From Chloroflexi bacterium 54-19 (GTDB taxonomy: Bacteria > Chloroflexota > Chloroflexia > Chloroheliales > Chloroheliaceae), in contig MKTJ01000023.1 of the NCBI GenBank assembly GCA_001898225.1, positions 1-64,000 of the forward strand: DNA of 64,000 nt, read 5' to 3'. Numbering within the stretch: position 1 is the stretch's first letter; each line of letters starts with the position of its first letter. This document shows, one piece after another, positions 35,301 to 43,601 of the stretch. The position numbers and the translations under genes were made by a program. The notes under the pieces are model-generated. The model was not told the DNA's origin. It did no database searches and saw only the letters and a list, made by a program, of their open reading frames with translations.

Positions 35301-37993
35301 ACACCCAACCGCTGCAAGACCGGCTATTTGGGGCGGTCCGGGAAAGCCGCTCTGAAAACTGGCTAAACCGGCCCGGCGGGATTTATTTCCTCAGGTCGCC
35401 AAACCTGCCGGAAGTCGACCTGGTTTTAATAAAGACGGTGGCGCGGGCCATTTTCTATGGGAAAAAGGGCGGCCTGGTCGCCCAGTTAAGAACCCAGGTG
35501 CCGTCCGACTATGAAGCAACCCCCCCGGCGCTGCCTGAACTGGTTGCGGACCAGCCAACGCCGTCTGTCGAGTTGCCCCCGTTACCTTATGAATTGCAAC
35601 TCGCGGGCGAGTATGGCGGCTTTAGCCCGGACGGCCAGGAATATATTATCGAGGTCAGACCGGGCAAGTCTACCCCGACCCCCTGGGTCAATGTAATTGC
35701 CAACGAGCAGGCCGGTTTCCTGGTAACGGAGCGAGGGTCCGGTTACAGTTGGGTCGAAAACAGTCGCGAAAACCGTTTAACCCCCTGGTCAAACGACCCC
35801 GTCTGCGACCCCCCTGGGGAAGCGCTCTATATCAGGGACGAGCAAAGCAAACTGGTCTGGTCGCCTGCTCCCCAACCCTGCGGGGCCGGCCCTTACCGGG
35901 TAAGGCATGGCTTTGGTTATACCATCTTCGAGCAACGCAACCAGGAACTTGATACCCAATTGACCCTCTTTGTCCCGCCCGCCGACCCGGTAAAAATTTA
36001 TCGCCTCGAACTGGTCAACAACGCGGACGAAAAGAAGAACCTGTCCTTTACCCTCTATGTGGAATGGGTGCTGGGGGTCTTCCGCGAAAAAATGGCCCCT
36101 TATATCGTGACCGATTTTGACGCCGAGCGGGGCCTCCTGGTGGCCCGCAATCCCTATAACAACGAGTTCAGCCAGCGTATCGCCTTTCTAATGGCCGATA
36201 CCCCGGCTGTAAGTGTTTGCGGGGACCGGACCGCTTTTATCGGGCGTAACAATGACCTGGCGGCCCCGGTGGCGCTCGCCCCTGACCGGCAAACCCTCGC
36301 GGGAGAAGTAGGGGCCCTTAAAGACCCCTGCGGAGTCGTGCGGCGTGAACTCGAACTCGCCGCCCATAGCCGCGCGACGGTTTACTTTATCCTGGGTGAA
36401 GGGAAAGACGCGGCGCAGGTAGAGGAATTGGCCGGAAAGTACCGGCAGGCGGGGAAAATTGAAACGGCCTTTGCCGCGATAAAATGCCAGTGGCAGGAAT
36501 GGCTCGGCCACATCAAAGTCCATACACCCCAGCCGCACCTGGACGTTTTGCTCAATGGCTGGCTGCTCTACCAGACCCTGGCCTGCCGGATCCTGGCGCG
36601 CTCGGCCTTTTATCAGTCCGGTGGAGCATACGGTTTCCGGGACCAGTTGCAGGACGCGATGGCCCTTGTCTTCAGCCGTCCAGACCTGACCAGGGAGCAC
36701 CTATTGAGGGCCGCCGCCCGCCAGTTTGTCGAAGGGGATGTCCAGCACTGGTGGCACCCACCCACCGGGCGCGGGGTACGGACCAGGATTTCCGATGATT
36801 GCCTGTGGTTGGTCTTTGTGACCTGCTACTACGTGAAGACCACCGGGGATAAACAGATTCTTAAGGAAAAAGTGCCCTTCTTACAGGGACACGCTCTCGA
36901 ACCTGGCGAAGACGAATATTACGATTCGGCCCCCCTGGCTTCTCCCATAGAAGGAACGCTGTACGAACACTGCCAGCGCGCTATTCAACATAGCCTCCGG
37001 TTCGGTTCGCACGGGCTACCTTTAATGGGCACGGGAGACTGGAACGACGGCTTAAACATGGTCGGGAAAGCGGGCCGGGGAGAGAGTGTCTGGCTGGGCT
37101 GGTTCCTGGATATAAACTTGAAGGAATGGGCCGACCTGGCTGAAAAGCAGGGCGACCTGGAACAGGCCAGCTTTTACCGGGAACAGGCGGCGGAGGTGCT
37201 GGCGAACCTGGAAACTTCCGCCTGGGATGGAAGCTGGTACCTGCGAGCTTTCTTTGACGATGGCACCCCGCTTGGTTCAAAGCAAAATATTGAAGGGAAA
37301 ATCGACTCGCTGGCCCAATCCTGGGCGGTTATTTCGGGGGACGCCCATCCTGACCGGTCCGGTCAGGCCCTTGAGGCAGTTTCGGAACACCTGGTAGACC
37401 GCCAGCACCAGCTCATCCGGCTGCTAACACCGCCTTTCGATACGGCGGAACCTAATCCGGGTTATATCCGGGGCTATGTGCCGGGTATCCGTGAAAACGG
37501 CGGCCAGTACACTCACGGGGCTATCTGGTACGTCTGGGCGCTGGCCCTGGCCGGTAAGACCGACCTCGCCTTCGAACTATTCGATTATCTTAACCCGGTC
37601 CTGCATTCCCGGGCCAACCCGGCCCTTTACAAGGTCGAACCCTACGTGATTGTGGCGGATATTTATGCCGAACCGCCTCACGCCGGGCGGGGCGGCTGGA
37701 GCTGGTATAGCGGCTCGGCGGCCTGGGCTTACCGGCTGGGCGTCGAGTTACTATTGGGCCTACACAAAGAAGGAGATTACTTAATTCTAACCCCTAAACT
37801 TCCTTCGAGTTGGCCCGGTTACTCCATTTGTTACAAACACGGCCAGACTTCTTACTCCATAAAAGTGGAAAGAGTGGACCAATCCCAGGCCGGGGGGCCG
37901 GGAGTAGAGTTGGATGGCGAACTTTGCCTGGATGGAAAAATCTCCCTGGTAGACGATGGGGCAACCCACCAGGTGCTGGTGAGAGTAAATTAA
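29318..37993 (+). CDS. Cyclic beta-glucan synthase-like protein (glycosyltransferase / glycoamylase / GH94)
   Basis: 2891 residues, in the size class of NdvB/Cgs cyclic beta-1,2-glucan synthases. Residues 1-430 are helical. One membrane helix near 433-455 precedes a glycosyltransferase domain (about 500-770) with TLDSDTQLP (Asp642, Asp644), LSHDLLEG and HRWIRGDWQL. Further membrane segments lie at about 830-1000. A glycoamylase-type region covers about 1320-1560 (HQGMSLVAINNFLND follows). Two GH94-type beta-sandwich segments begin near 1605 and 2100, and the GH94 (alpha/alpha)6 domain spans about 2409-2891 with GDWNDGLNMVG (Asp2574, Asp2577). It should make and size-control an extracellular or periplasmic-type glucan at the membrane. 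The start overlaps the upstream stop. Confidence 0.9.
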   Translation: MNILQASFFTRLKELSARWRAKPPRHVPYATGNAALLQAELFSQSSLEALAHSLAQAHQLSSEPGDVRFIRDTLDEYSQLLQEAYRVIANRAILEQELVPAGEWLLDNFLLVMEQIREIKEDLPPGYYRRLPKLKENLASPVPRVQSLAREFISHSGGRLEAAHLISFVLAYETVTDLSMAEIWALPIMLRLELVEYLVNWAARLLDQYKQLAEVESIASELAGETDPHALPKILDDYCATHQLSQVGPVLLLEIFRLLQNREKNPEDALGYLETLILARYGAIEDLIRAVNQDSVTLVTAVANAITSMRAIATIDWKDWFERVSRVENILRLDPAGVYSRCDFPTRDRYRHDIERLARSSTFSEVEVAWKLVTQARSKLGQASPETALRQGHIGYYLDGGGLEEFEKALDYHPGYREQIEQAVLKHPTPVYLAATGGLTVGLLAAGLKFARIKISPKNIAGISLLALPAYDVGQQVVNWGVTRLFKPRILPRLDMQAGIPDEYRTIVVVPMLLLTKESVEGQFEKLEVQWLANRDPNLHFALLSDFSDAPQKIMPGDQLLLETALNKLKVLQAAYGPDRFLFFHRERQWNPRQGVFMGWERKRGKLEEFNRLLVGTTDTSFIVQEGDLAILPTIRYVITLDSDTQLPLNTARQLIGTISHPLNRAVIDKTKRRVIEGYGILQPRVEMEPESTLKSHFARIFGGHNGIDPYTAAISDVYMDLFGEGIYAGKGIYDPAVLREVLEDRFSPNTLLSHDLLEGCFARAGYINNLQLIDNFPTDYRVYTARLHRWIRGDWQLLPWLGFSVPGNTGKTGRNPLPFMARYKIADNLRRSLTNPAILALLVGSWVVLDWAPVVFAGIALSPLVWPSLISLLDAVVAAYRSPHPLATFRGKIFDFYYTLARSAINLALLLDLSLVSFNAIIKTLYRLNISHKRLLEWETSDQTNQRLRPANLLENLLPEAPLLAFAGLIGVAAFRHLRTGLQVALVTLGNWVSSPALVALLARPALPPAHPVEASEREILDRLAREYWEYFNTFVTPENHFLVPDNFQEDLDLVANRTSPTNIGLQLMADLSALDLGFTGMLDFASRVERVLNTLDSLEHFKGHLLNWYDTETLQPLNPAYVSTVDSGNLAGYLITLHQGIRNLLERPIIGEAAWHGLQTSLRLVKSNWPQAKTLPAGLDKWLTRLQNPPRTLGQYFAGLNELESWTGELLAQSPATKWPSRFEEQIRSFKADLEFLLPGDLPAIGNEGRTGGMDALWTAAPPSLRDLAHLLTLSNQGTPPDKTENTHPNRVEQAQSRVRKLVEKLTVLSSRSLDQAQRMDFRFLYDENRQLFHIGFGLAEGRLDNSYYDLLASEARLSSLVAIAKGDVPAEHWQHLSRNLVWIGAGTRATLLSWSGTMFEYLMPPLIMASNPGTLLEEAERIAVEAQIRYGAENHLPWGISESAYYSFDVNGIYQYRAFGLRDICIRRELGNELVIAPYATLLALPVNPDATLKNITNLLSLGLEADYGLYEAVDFNKERLPAGSDKAIIRTFMAHHQGMSLVAINNFLNDNVMQKRFQAFPAVQATNILLKEQFPRSAPRVRIPLTGREQIRTPIKPSLTTREFESPFTPVPFARFVSNGAYCVVATTAGSGYSRYGNLAVTRWLEDPTCDNWGSFFYIQDVHSKLTWSPTYQPTRKAHDYSMVNSLYKIEYNQAVGGLDTHLEITVSPEDNAEVRLLTLHNPTAIIREIDVTSYSEIVLAPPAEDEAHPAFSKLFVQTEYLENWNALLATRRRRSPGQVPIWAVQVVSISGHSFGPPEYETNRATFIGRSGSLAEPAALSRPLTNETGPVLDPIFSLRRRLRIAPGGSVHLAYTTAVAETREQVIKLAEKYHDYLAVTRAFEMARYQTLIELHNLRVSSEEIHTFQKLVSHTLYLDSTLRPAGEVVAANSKGQSGLWAYGISGDYPVVVGFIANPDEVSLARELFKAHSYWRLKGFKIDLVIVNEQDSGYTQPLQDRLFGAVRESRSENWLNRPGGIYFLRSPNLPEVDLVLIKTVARAIFYGKKGGLVAQLRTQVPSDYEATPPALPELVADQPTPSVELPPLPYELQLAGEYGGFSPDGQEYIIEVRPGKSTPTPWVNVIANEQAGFLVTERGSGYSWVENSRENRLTPWSNDPVCDPPGEALYIRDEQSKLVWSPAPQPCGAGPYRVRHGFGYTIFEQRNQELDTQLTLFVPPADPVKIYRLELVNNADEKKNLSFTLYVEWVLGVFREKMAPYIVTDFDAERGLLVARNPYNNEFSQRIAFLMADTPAVSVCGDRTAFIGRNNDLAAPVALAPDRQTLAGEVGALKDPCGVVRRELELAAHSRATVYFILGEGKDAAQVEELAGKYRQAGKIETAFAAIKCQWQEWLGHIKVHTPQPHLDVLLNGWLLYQTLACRILARSAFYQSGGAYGFRDQLQDAMALVFSRPDLTREHLLRAAARQFVEGDVQHWWHPPTGRGVRTRISDDCLWLVFVTCYYVKTTGDKQILKEKVPFLQGHALEPGEDEYYDSAPLASPIEGTLYEHCQRAIQHSLRFGSHGLPLMGTGDWNDGLNMVGKAGRGESVWLGWFLDINLKEWADLAEKQGDLEQASFYREQAAEVLANLETSAWDGSWYLRAFFDDGTPLGSKQNIEGKIDSLAQSWAVISGDAHPDRSGQALEAVSEHLVDRQHQLIRLLTPPFDTAEPNPGYIRGYVPGIRENGGQYTHGAIWYVWALALAGKTDLAFELFDYLNPVLHSRANPALYKVEPYVIVADIYAEPPHAGRGGWSWYSGSAAWAYRLGVELLLGLHKEGDYLILTPKLPSSWPGYSICYKHGQTSYSIKVERVDQSQAGGPGVELDGELCLDGKISLVDDGATHQVLVRVN

Positions 37994-38053
37994 AGGGCGG
38001 TTATGGCCTTGCAAACTGGTTTCTTTAACCACACCTGGTGAAACTATTTTGTT

Positions 38054-38845
38054 TTATTTACCCTGATTGGTAAATGGGGTATAGGAGCCGTCCCAGTGGA
38101 TGGCCTTTCGCCTGGTTTTATCCTTCTTTTTCAAAAAGGAGTAATGCCGGTCAAGTTGAAATTTGGGTGCGCCGGTGTCGTCCCAGGTATCCCAGGATTG
38201 TTGCTTGAATTTGAGAAAAAAGCCGGTCCACTTTTTTTCCGTTCCCCGGTAGATAAGCAGGGCACCGTCCTGCCATATACCGTTATCTTCCTCAAACATA
38301 TCAGGGGTATTGCCCTGGTTCATGTGAATATTACTCAAACCTTTAGCCGGTCTAAACCCGAATATCTTATCAGGCTGGCGTTGAGAACCCCACTGGCTGC
38401 CAAAAGCGTAAATCATTGCCGATTTATCCAGCAGGGTCCCTTTTATACAATTCTCTAAATTTTCATTCAACTCATTTGTGAGGTCGGAACCAGGTAAGTT
38501 AAAAGGAGCCGTTTTCATTTTAGCGGGGTCCAAAAGGTTCGTTCGGACGTAATCCAAAGCCAGGCCACCGGGGTGCCGGTTGCAAAATTTATCCAGGGGA
38601 TAAAGACCGGGCTCCAACCGCTCGAGTCTGGCTGTTATCGGGTGATTAAAATCCTCGGCCAGGAAATATTCAACCTCGGAAATGGTATTATTTCTACCAA
38701 AAAGAATATCTGAAAATACATTAACCGAAATCCGGTAATCGTCAATCTGGTCTATGGCGTGAATCTGGTAGTGAGGGTTATTAAAAGTGGCTAACTGGCG
38801 TTCGACCGCCCAACCTTTAAATAAACAATAGTGTTGGACTGGCAT
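38054..38845 (-). CDS. DUF2278 (YukJ-like) family protein
   Basis: 263 residues from ATG 38845, with AGGAG about 9 nt upstream; the in-frame Met at 38884 has none. The family look is clear: a start like HYCLFKGWAVERQ with HYQIHAIDQIDDYRISVNVFSD, then LDYVRTNLLD, YAFGSQWG and NIHMNQGN near a conserved Asp/Asn-rich stretch. The biochemical role of the family is unknown. There is no signal peptide. It sits between the glucan synthase and the GH16 gene on the opposite strand, with no evident functional link. Confidence 0.8.
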   Translation of the reverse strand: MPVQHYCLFKGWAVERQLATFNNPHYQIHAIDQIDDYRISVNVFSDILFGRNNTISEVEYFLAEDFNHPITARLERLEPGLYPLDKFCNRHPGGLALDYVRTNLLDPAKMKTAPFNLPGSDLTNELNENLENCIKGTLLDKSAMIYAFGSQWGSQRQPDKIFGFRPAKGLSNIHMNQGNTPDMFEEDNGIWQDGALLIYRGTEKKWTGFFLKFKQQSWDTWDDTGAPKFQLDRHYSFLKKKDKTRRKAIHWDGSYTPFTNQGK

Positions 38846-39030
38846 TATATTTTCTCCTGGAAAGCCTGCGTCACTTTGAGGCAACCGGAGTTACAAAATT
38901 TAGTTTACCCAGGGCCGGTTCTAACCTGGCCCAAAGTCTACTTCCATTCAGGCATAACTTCACCTGTATCCAGCATAGCACCTGAACATAAATGTTTGGA
39001 TGGAAATAAATAAATTTTGGTCAAACCGGG

Positions 39031-40065
39031 CTAAGAGGGTCGGGTTTGCCAGACGCGCACATAATCTATTTCAAAAGAGGAAGGGAAAGCGGTCCTGGCA
39101 TCGGGGTTGCCCGGCCAGTTCCCACCGACGGCCAGGTTCAAAATCAGGTACATAGGTTCTGCCGGGATATGATTTTTGTTCTTTTCCCGCTGGCGAACAA
39201 TCCCGTCAACATACCAGGTTATTTCCTGGGGGGTCCAGTTCAGGCCAAAGTCATGAAATCCTGCCGAAAAGTCCGGGCCGCTCCATTTGCCACCTTTCTC
39301 CCCGTTTGTGCCGTCTGGTTGAATAAAATGCGCGGTCATGTTGACGGTCATGGGGTAATCACCTACCAGTTCCATAATATCAATTTCAGGCGGCCATTTC
39401 TGACTGACCGGCAAGAGCCAGATGGAAGGCCAGAAACTCTTACCGTAGGGGATTTTAGCCCGCACTTCTACATAGCCGTACTCGAAGGCGAACCTGGGAG
39501 GGTCCACCGAATTCTCACCGATATTGCCTGTCGTAACCATCCCGGAAGTGTAATTATAGGTTTTGCCGTCGCTGGCGTGAACGACCTCTTTTTGAGCGCG
39601 CAGGTTGAGTAACCCCTGGTCAACCGACACGTTTCCGGGTTGGTACCACTCCAATTCGTTATTGCCCGCGTTTGTACAACCCTTATTGTCCCACCAATAA
39701 CAGGTAACCCATTTTTTTGGATCCAACGATCTACTGTTGAATTCGTCGCTGAAGACAAGGGTCCAGTTTCCGGCGGAGTCAGGTAGCCCTGAAGGAAAGG
39801 GAGTGGTAGCAGCAACGGTCAGCCCAGGTGAATTCGGGGTTGTTAAGGATGGGGTTTGAGATTTAGCCGGAATTGTCGGGGAAGTAAAGGTTGTGGCAGG
39901 TGAGGAGTAAGCCAGTGGAGCCGTATTTTGCGGCGGGGCAGATTCGGAATCTTTCAGGATAAAGGGAATCAGTAAACTCGTGATAACAATGAATATCAGG
40001 CTGATAATAGAATATTTCTGAAAGAAAGATTGGCGGTTCCTGTTTGAATGTTGCTGCGGTTTCAT
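39031..40065 (-). CDS. Secreted or membrane-anchored GH16 endoglucanase-like enzyme (first paralog)
   Basis: 344 residues. A basic N-terminus and hydrophobic helix (18-38) act as signal or anchor, followed by a Ser/Thr/Pro-rich linker (about 40-95). The GH16 catalytic domain (about 100-344) has FSDEFNSRSLD at its start and catalytic EIDIME, with nucleophile Glu227, Asp229 and acid/base Glu232. GH16 enzymes cut beta-1,3 or mixed beta-glucans or related chains with retention. The protein closely resembles the second GH16 gene at 52775-54268. It stands just upstream of, and divergent from, the polysaccharide operon, so it may trim that polymer or the glucan-synthase product. Confidence 0.9.
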   Translation of the reverse strand: MKPQQHSNRNRQSFFQKYSIISLIFIVITSLLIPFILKDSESAPPQNTAPLAYSSPATTFTSPTIPAKSQTPSLTTPNSPGLTVAATTPFPSGLPDSAGNWTLVFSDEFNSRSLDPKKWVTCYWWDNKGCTNAGNNELEWYQPGNVSVDQGLLNLRAQKEVVHASDGKTYNYTSGMVTTGNIGENSVDPPRFAFEYGYVEVRAKIPYGKSFWPSIWLLPVSQKWPPEIDIMELVGDYPMTVNMTAHFIQPDGTNGEKGGKWSGPDFSAGFHDFGLNWTPQEITWYVDGIVRQREKNKNHIPAEPMYLILNLAVGGNWPGNPDARTAFPSSFEIDYVRVWQTRPS

Positions 40066-40340
40066 TTTACTTCACCTGGTTCCAGCATAATTATTGGTTC
40101 TACAAAGCTTAAACCAGCTTTTTAATTTTGTTTCCACCCTCTATTTTTAGGATTTAAACCCTCCATTTAACTTACATTTGTTAAATTTTTTATAGATAAA
40201 GCATAGGCTTGATAAGGTATGGAGAAACAACCCCACTTACCACAACCTAGTTAGCACTTACCTGATACTGATTGTATTTGCCATTTCTTAAAAATGAGGT
40301 GGAAAAATACAAACAGGATTTAACCCAGGAGGTATTTACT

Positions 40341-41246
40341 ATGATCACCCTCGTTAAGCCGCTTGGCCGCGCATATTCTCCTGCTACTTATGAAGTCTGG
40401 CCTCACGAAAGACCAAAAGTGAGCGTTGTTATCCCGGCCCTGAACGAAAGTAAGAATTTACCTTACGTCTTACCCAGGATTCCGAGCTGGGTGGATGAAA
40501 TCTTACTGGTGGATTGTCACTCCACCGATGCGACGGTTGAGGTCGCCCGGCATACCCGGCCAGGGATTCGGATTGTCCAGCAGACCGGAAAAGGTAAGGG
40601 CGCGGCCCTCCAGACAGGTTTTAAGGAGAGTACCGGGGACATCATCATTATGCTGGATGCCGATGGCTCGACCGACCCCGCCGAAATTCCCGAATTCTGT
40701 GCCCTGTTAGCCAACGCCGACTTTGTTAAGGGTTCTCGTTTTATGCAGGGTGGTGGCACTACCGATATGGGTTTTGTCCGCAGAGTGGGCAATAGCGGCC
40801 TGCGAATCCTGGTCCATCTCCTTTTTGGCGGCTCCTTTAGCGACCTTTGTTATGGTTATATCGGCTTCTGGCGCTCGGCGCTGCCCAAATTGCACGTTGA
40901 TGTGGATGGGTTTGAGGTTGAAACATTAATGAGCATCCGGGCTTTACGAGGCAACCTGAAAATTGACGAGGTCCCCAGCTTCGAATACCGGCGACTGAAC
41001 GGGTCCAGCAATTTACGAGCGGTCCGGGACGGTTGGCGCGTCCTCCGAACCATCCTTAAAGAGTGGATTCATTCTCCTTTAGCCCACTCGTCCAACCATG
41101 AACCGGTCACTATTGACGAAGTAGAGCGGCGAGCCCGAAACAGATACGACCCTGACCAGGTGGATGAATGGTCCAAAAGACCGGAGATAACAGAGATTGC
41201 ATCCAGGAAACCCGACGACCGTGAAAATAGGTTACAGAGTTCATAG
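40341..41246 (+). CDS. GT2-family glycosyltransferase, polyprenyl-phosphate-sugar-synthase-like
   Basis: 301 residues from ATG 40341, 8 nt after AGGAGG; a Met at 40272 is upstream of that site. The GT-A nucleotide-sugar domain has VSVVIPALNES (27-37), a VDCHSTD motif and DADGS (Asp106, Asp108). The C-terminal part lacks strong membrane helices apart from a hydrophobic stretch near 155-175. This is the pattern of dolichyl-phosphate-mannose/glucose-synthase-like enzymes that load a sugar on a lipid phosphate. It is the first gene of the polysaccharide operon, with a 3-bp gap to the next gene, a polytopic membrane protein that could use such a lipid-linked sugar. Confidence 0.88.
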   Translation: MITLVKPLGRAYSPATYEVWPHERPKVSVVIPALNESKNLPYVLPRIPSWVDEILLVDCHSTDATVEVARHTRPGIRIVQQTGKGKGAALQTGFKESTGDIIIMLDADGSTDPAEIPEFCALLANADFVKGSRFMQGGGTTDMGFVRRVGNSGLRILVHLLFGGSFSDLCYGYIGFWRSALPKLHVDVDGFEVETLMSIRALRGNLKIDEVPSFEYRRLNGSSNLRAVRDGWRVLRTILKEWIHSPLAHSSNHEPVTIDEVERRARNRYDPDQVDEWSKRPEITEIASRKPDDRENRLQSS

Positions 41247-41249
41247 TTT

Positions 41250-43220
41250 ATGGCTTACAAAGTTGAGCTAAATGAACAAGGACAGGCAAATTCCGTTGGT
41301 TCGACCGCTTTTGAGGCTGGCCCTACCCTTGTCCAGGATAACTTTTATGCCAGCCGGAAAGGAAGCGAAAGCCAGACCCAACAAAACCTGGCCCATACCC
41401 GAAATATCCTGGAATGGGGGTGGGAGCTGGCTGTTTTTGGTGTTGCGGTAACCTTTTGGGGATTTTCTTTGCCGGCAATTGACTACCGACATATCTCGGA
41501 TTACGGCCTGATTGCCAGTCTGCCGGTGACTTTCTTTGTCTCCCTGGGACTGCTAACCACCGGTTTTTGTCTGCTACTGCGCCGGGTGAGCCCGCCAACA
41601 TTCTTGTTACTGCTCTACACCCTGGCCTTAATTTTTGTCGTACACGGCACGACTGCCCTGGTCTACGAGACCCCGCGCTACTCCTGGACTTATAAGCATA
41701 TCGGTGTGGCCGCCTATATCCAGGCCAACGGGAGCGTTAACCCGACCATAGATATTTACCATAACTGGCCCGGATTTTTCGCGCTTAGCGCCTTTTTTAC
41801 GGACCTGGCCGGACTTGGCAGCGCCCTCGATTTTGCCGCCTGGGCCCAGGTCTTTTTCAACCTGCTCTACCTTGGTCCCCTGCTGATGATTTTTAAGTCG
41901 CTCAGCCCGAACTGGCGGCTGGTCTGGTTAGGTACCTGGTTCTTTTATATTACCAACTGGACCGGGCAGGATTATTATTCGCCGCAGGCTACCGCCTATT
42001 TCTTCCACCTGGCCTTTCTGGGCCTTATCCTGACTTATTTCAAAGTAAAGGAGTTGCCTTCGCCAACTGCCATGAAACGGTGGCTTTTATTTAAACCACT
42101 GGCAAACCTTTTTCATAAACTGCTCAAATGGGCCTGGCCAGATACGCCCGGTCAAGAAAACTTACACCCCGGCCAGGAAATCACCTTAAAAATAGGCCTT
42201 ATTTTAATTTTTGGCGTTATTGTCGCCACTCACCAGCTTACACCTTTTATAAGCCTGGCCGATGTGACGGTCCTGGTTATTTTTCAATTCTGTAAGCTGC
42301 GCCGGTTGCCGGTGCTAATGACCGTGATGATGGCGGGCTGGCTCTTTTATATGGCCGACCCCTTTTTAAAAAGCAACGGGTTGGTCTTCAAACATCATTT
42401 TTTAGATTTTTTTGCCAACCTGGATAGCAATACGGTAAATATCTCCAATGCCACACCGGGCCACGCTTTTATCTCCCTGGTGGCGCGGGGGATGACAGTA
42501 GCCCTGTTCCTGCTGGCGATTGGCGGGGTCTTGCGGCGACTTCACGCGGGGCACCGGGATTTAAAGGTAGCCCTGCTGGCGGTGGCGGCCTTTCCAATGT
42601 TCCTGGTCCAGGACTACGGGGGCGAAATGATTTACCGGGTCTACCTATTTTCGCTGCCCTGGCTGGCGTTCCTGGCCGCGTCTTTCTTCTTACCGGGCAA
42701 AAAACCTGATGGGAAAAGCCAGCGGCCTAGCTGGAAAGCCAGCTTTTCGGTCCTGCTGGTAAGTCTTTTGCTCCTGACCGGGTTCTCGACGGTTTATTAC
42801 GGGAACGAACGGATGAACAACTACAGCCAGGCCGAACTGACCGCCGCCCGGTATCTCTACCAGACCGCCCCAACCGGCTCCATCTTAATTAAGGTTAATT
42901 TCAGTTTCCCCTATAAATTCGAGCCTAACTACAACCAGTATGTCGAATTCGCTATGGTTAATGACCCGAACGAAATCCACCAGGGGTATGTAATAACCGA
43001 TGTCGAGGACATTGTAAACCTGGTAACCGAGTTTAAGTACCCGGCAGGCTATGTAGTCTTCTCGCGGAGCCAGCGGGAATATGCCGAGTTATCCGGGGTG
43101 GTTTCCTTACCGTGGGTAGACCAGCTCGAAAATCAAATCCGCCGGTCCACCTACTTCCAACTGGTCTACAGTAACCAGGATGTCCAGATATTCCGAATGA
43201 TAAAGGAGGCTGGAAAATGA
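41250..43220 (+). CDS. Large polytopic membrane protein, possible GT-C transferase or polymerase
   Basis: 656 residues. A soluble N-terminus of about 55 residues is followed by about ten to twelve membrane helices to residue 530, then a soluble C-terminal part (about 540-656) that looks extracellular. An early loop, ETPRYSWTYKHIGVAAYI, followed by NPTIDIYHNWPGFFAL has Asp, His and Arg residues near the membrane face, similar in style to GT-C transferases, but I cannot name a family. Start: ATG 4 nt after the upstream stop, without a ribosome site, so translation is coupled. Its place suggests a transferase or polymerase of lipid-linked sugars. Confidence 0.8.
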   Translation: MAYKVELNEQGQANSVGSTAFEAGPTLVQDNFYASRKGSESQTQQNLAHTRNILEWGWELAVFGVAVTFWGFSLPAIDYRHISDYGLIASLPVTFFVSLGLLTTGFCLLLRRVSPPTFLLLLYTLALIFVVHGTTALVYETPRYSWTYKHIGVAAYIQANGSVNPTIDIYHNWPGFFALSAFFTDLAGLGSALDFAAWAQVFFNLLYLGPLLMIFKSLSPNWRLVWLGTWFFYITNWTGQDYYSPQATAYFFHLAFLGLILTYFKVKELPSPTAMKRWLLFKPLANLFHKLLKWAWPDTPGQENLHPGQEITLKIGLILIFGVIVATHQLTPFISLADVTVLVIFQFCKLRRLPVLMTVMMAGWLFYMADPFLKSNGLVFKHHFLDFFANLDSNTVNISNATPGHAFISLVARGMTVALFLLAIGGVLRRLHAGHRDLKVALLAVAAFPMFLVQDYGGEMIYRVYLFSLPWLAFLAASFFLPGKKPDGKSQRPSWKASFSVLLVSLLLLTGFSTVYYGNERMNNYSQAELTAARYLYQTAPTGSILIKVNFSFPYKFEPNYNQYVEFAMVNDPNEIHQGYVITDVEDIVNLVTEFKYPAGYVVFSRSQREYAELSGVVSLPWVDQLENQIRRSTYFQLVYSNQDVQIFRMIKEAGK

Positions 43221-43549
43221 CCGTTTCAACCATTAAGCAGCCTGGAACCGGACCATTGAAAAGGCTTACCCCCTTCCTGGCAAGAATTAACCTTCTCTTG
43301 CTGGCGCTGGCCGGGTTTCTTGGGGCTGGTCTGCTTTTCTACATCCAGGGGTGGGATTGGGCCGGGCCGGTTATAACCGTGACTTTCATAACCAGCCTGG
43401 TCCTCAGCGAACTGGTTTCCTGTCTGCCGGGCCCCTCTTCAGGCCGTATCGGCATCTGGTTAAACCGGCTAAACGTGCCACTCTTTATCCTTTTCGGCTG
43501 CGTCCTGGTCTATAAGGTTACTGGCATCCTGACTATGCCGGAGTCTTGA
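43217..43549 (+). CDS. Small three-helix membrane protein
   Basis: 110 residues with about three membrane helices (about 25-45, 50-70 and 85-105) and a basic N-terminus. Not recognised. The start overlaps the preceding stop (ATGA) and has AGGAGG 7 nt upstream. It is probably an accessory subunit of the preceding 656-residue membrane protein or of the export apparatus. Confidence 0.75.
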   Translation: MTVSTIKQPGTGPLKRLTPFLARINLLLLALAGFLGAGLLFYIQGWDWAGPVITVTFITSLVLSELVSCLPGPSSGRIGIWLNRLNVPLFILFGCVLVYKVTGILTMPES

Positions 43550-43601
43550 CAAGAGCCCCAAGCCAATTGGTCCCATTTGTAGCGAAGGAGGTACAAATAA
43601 G

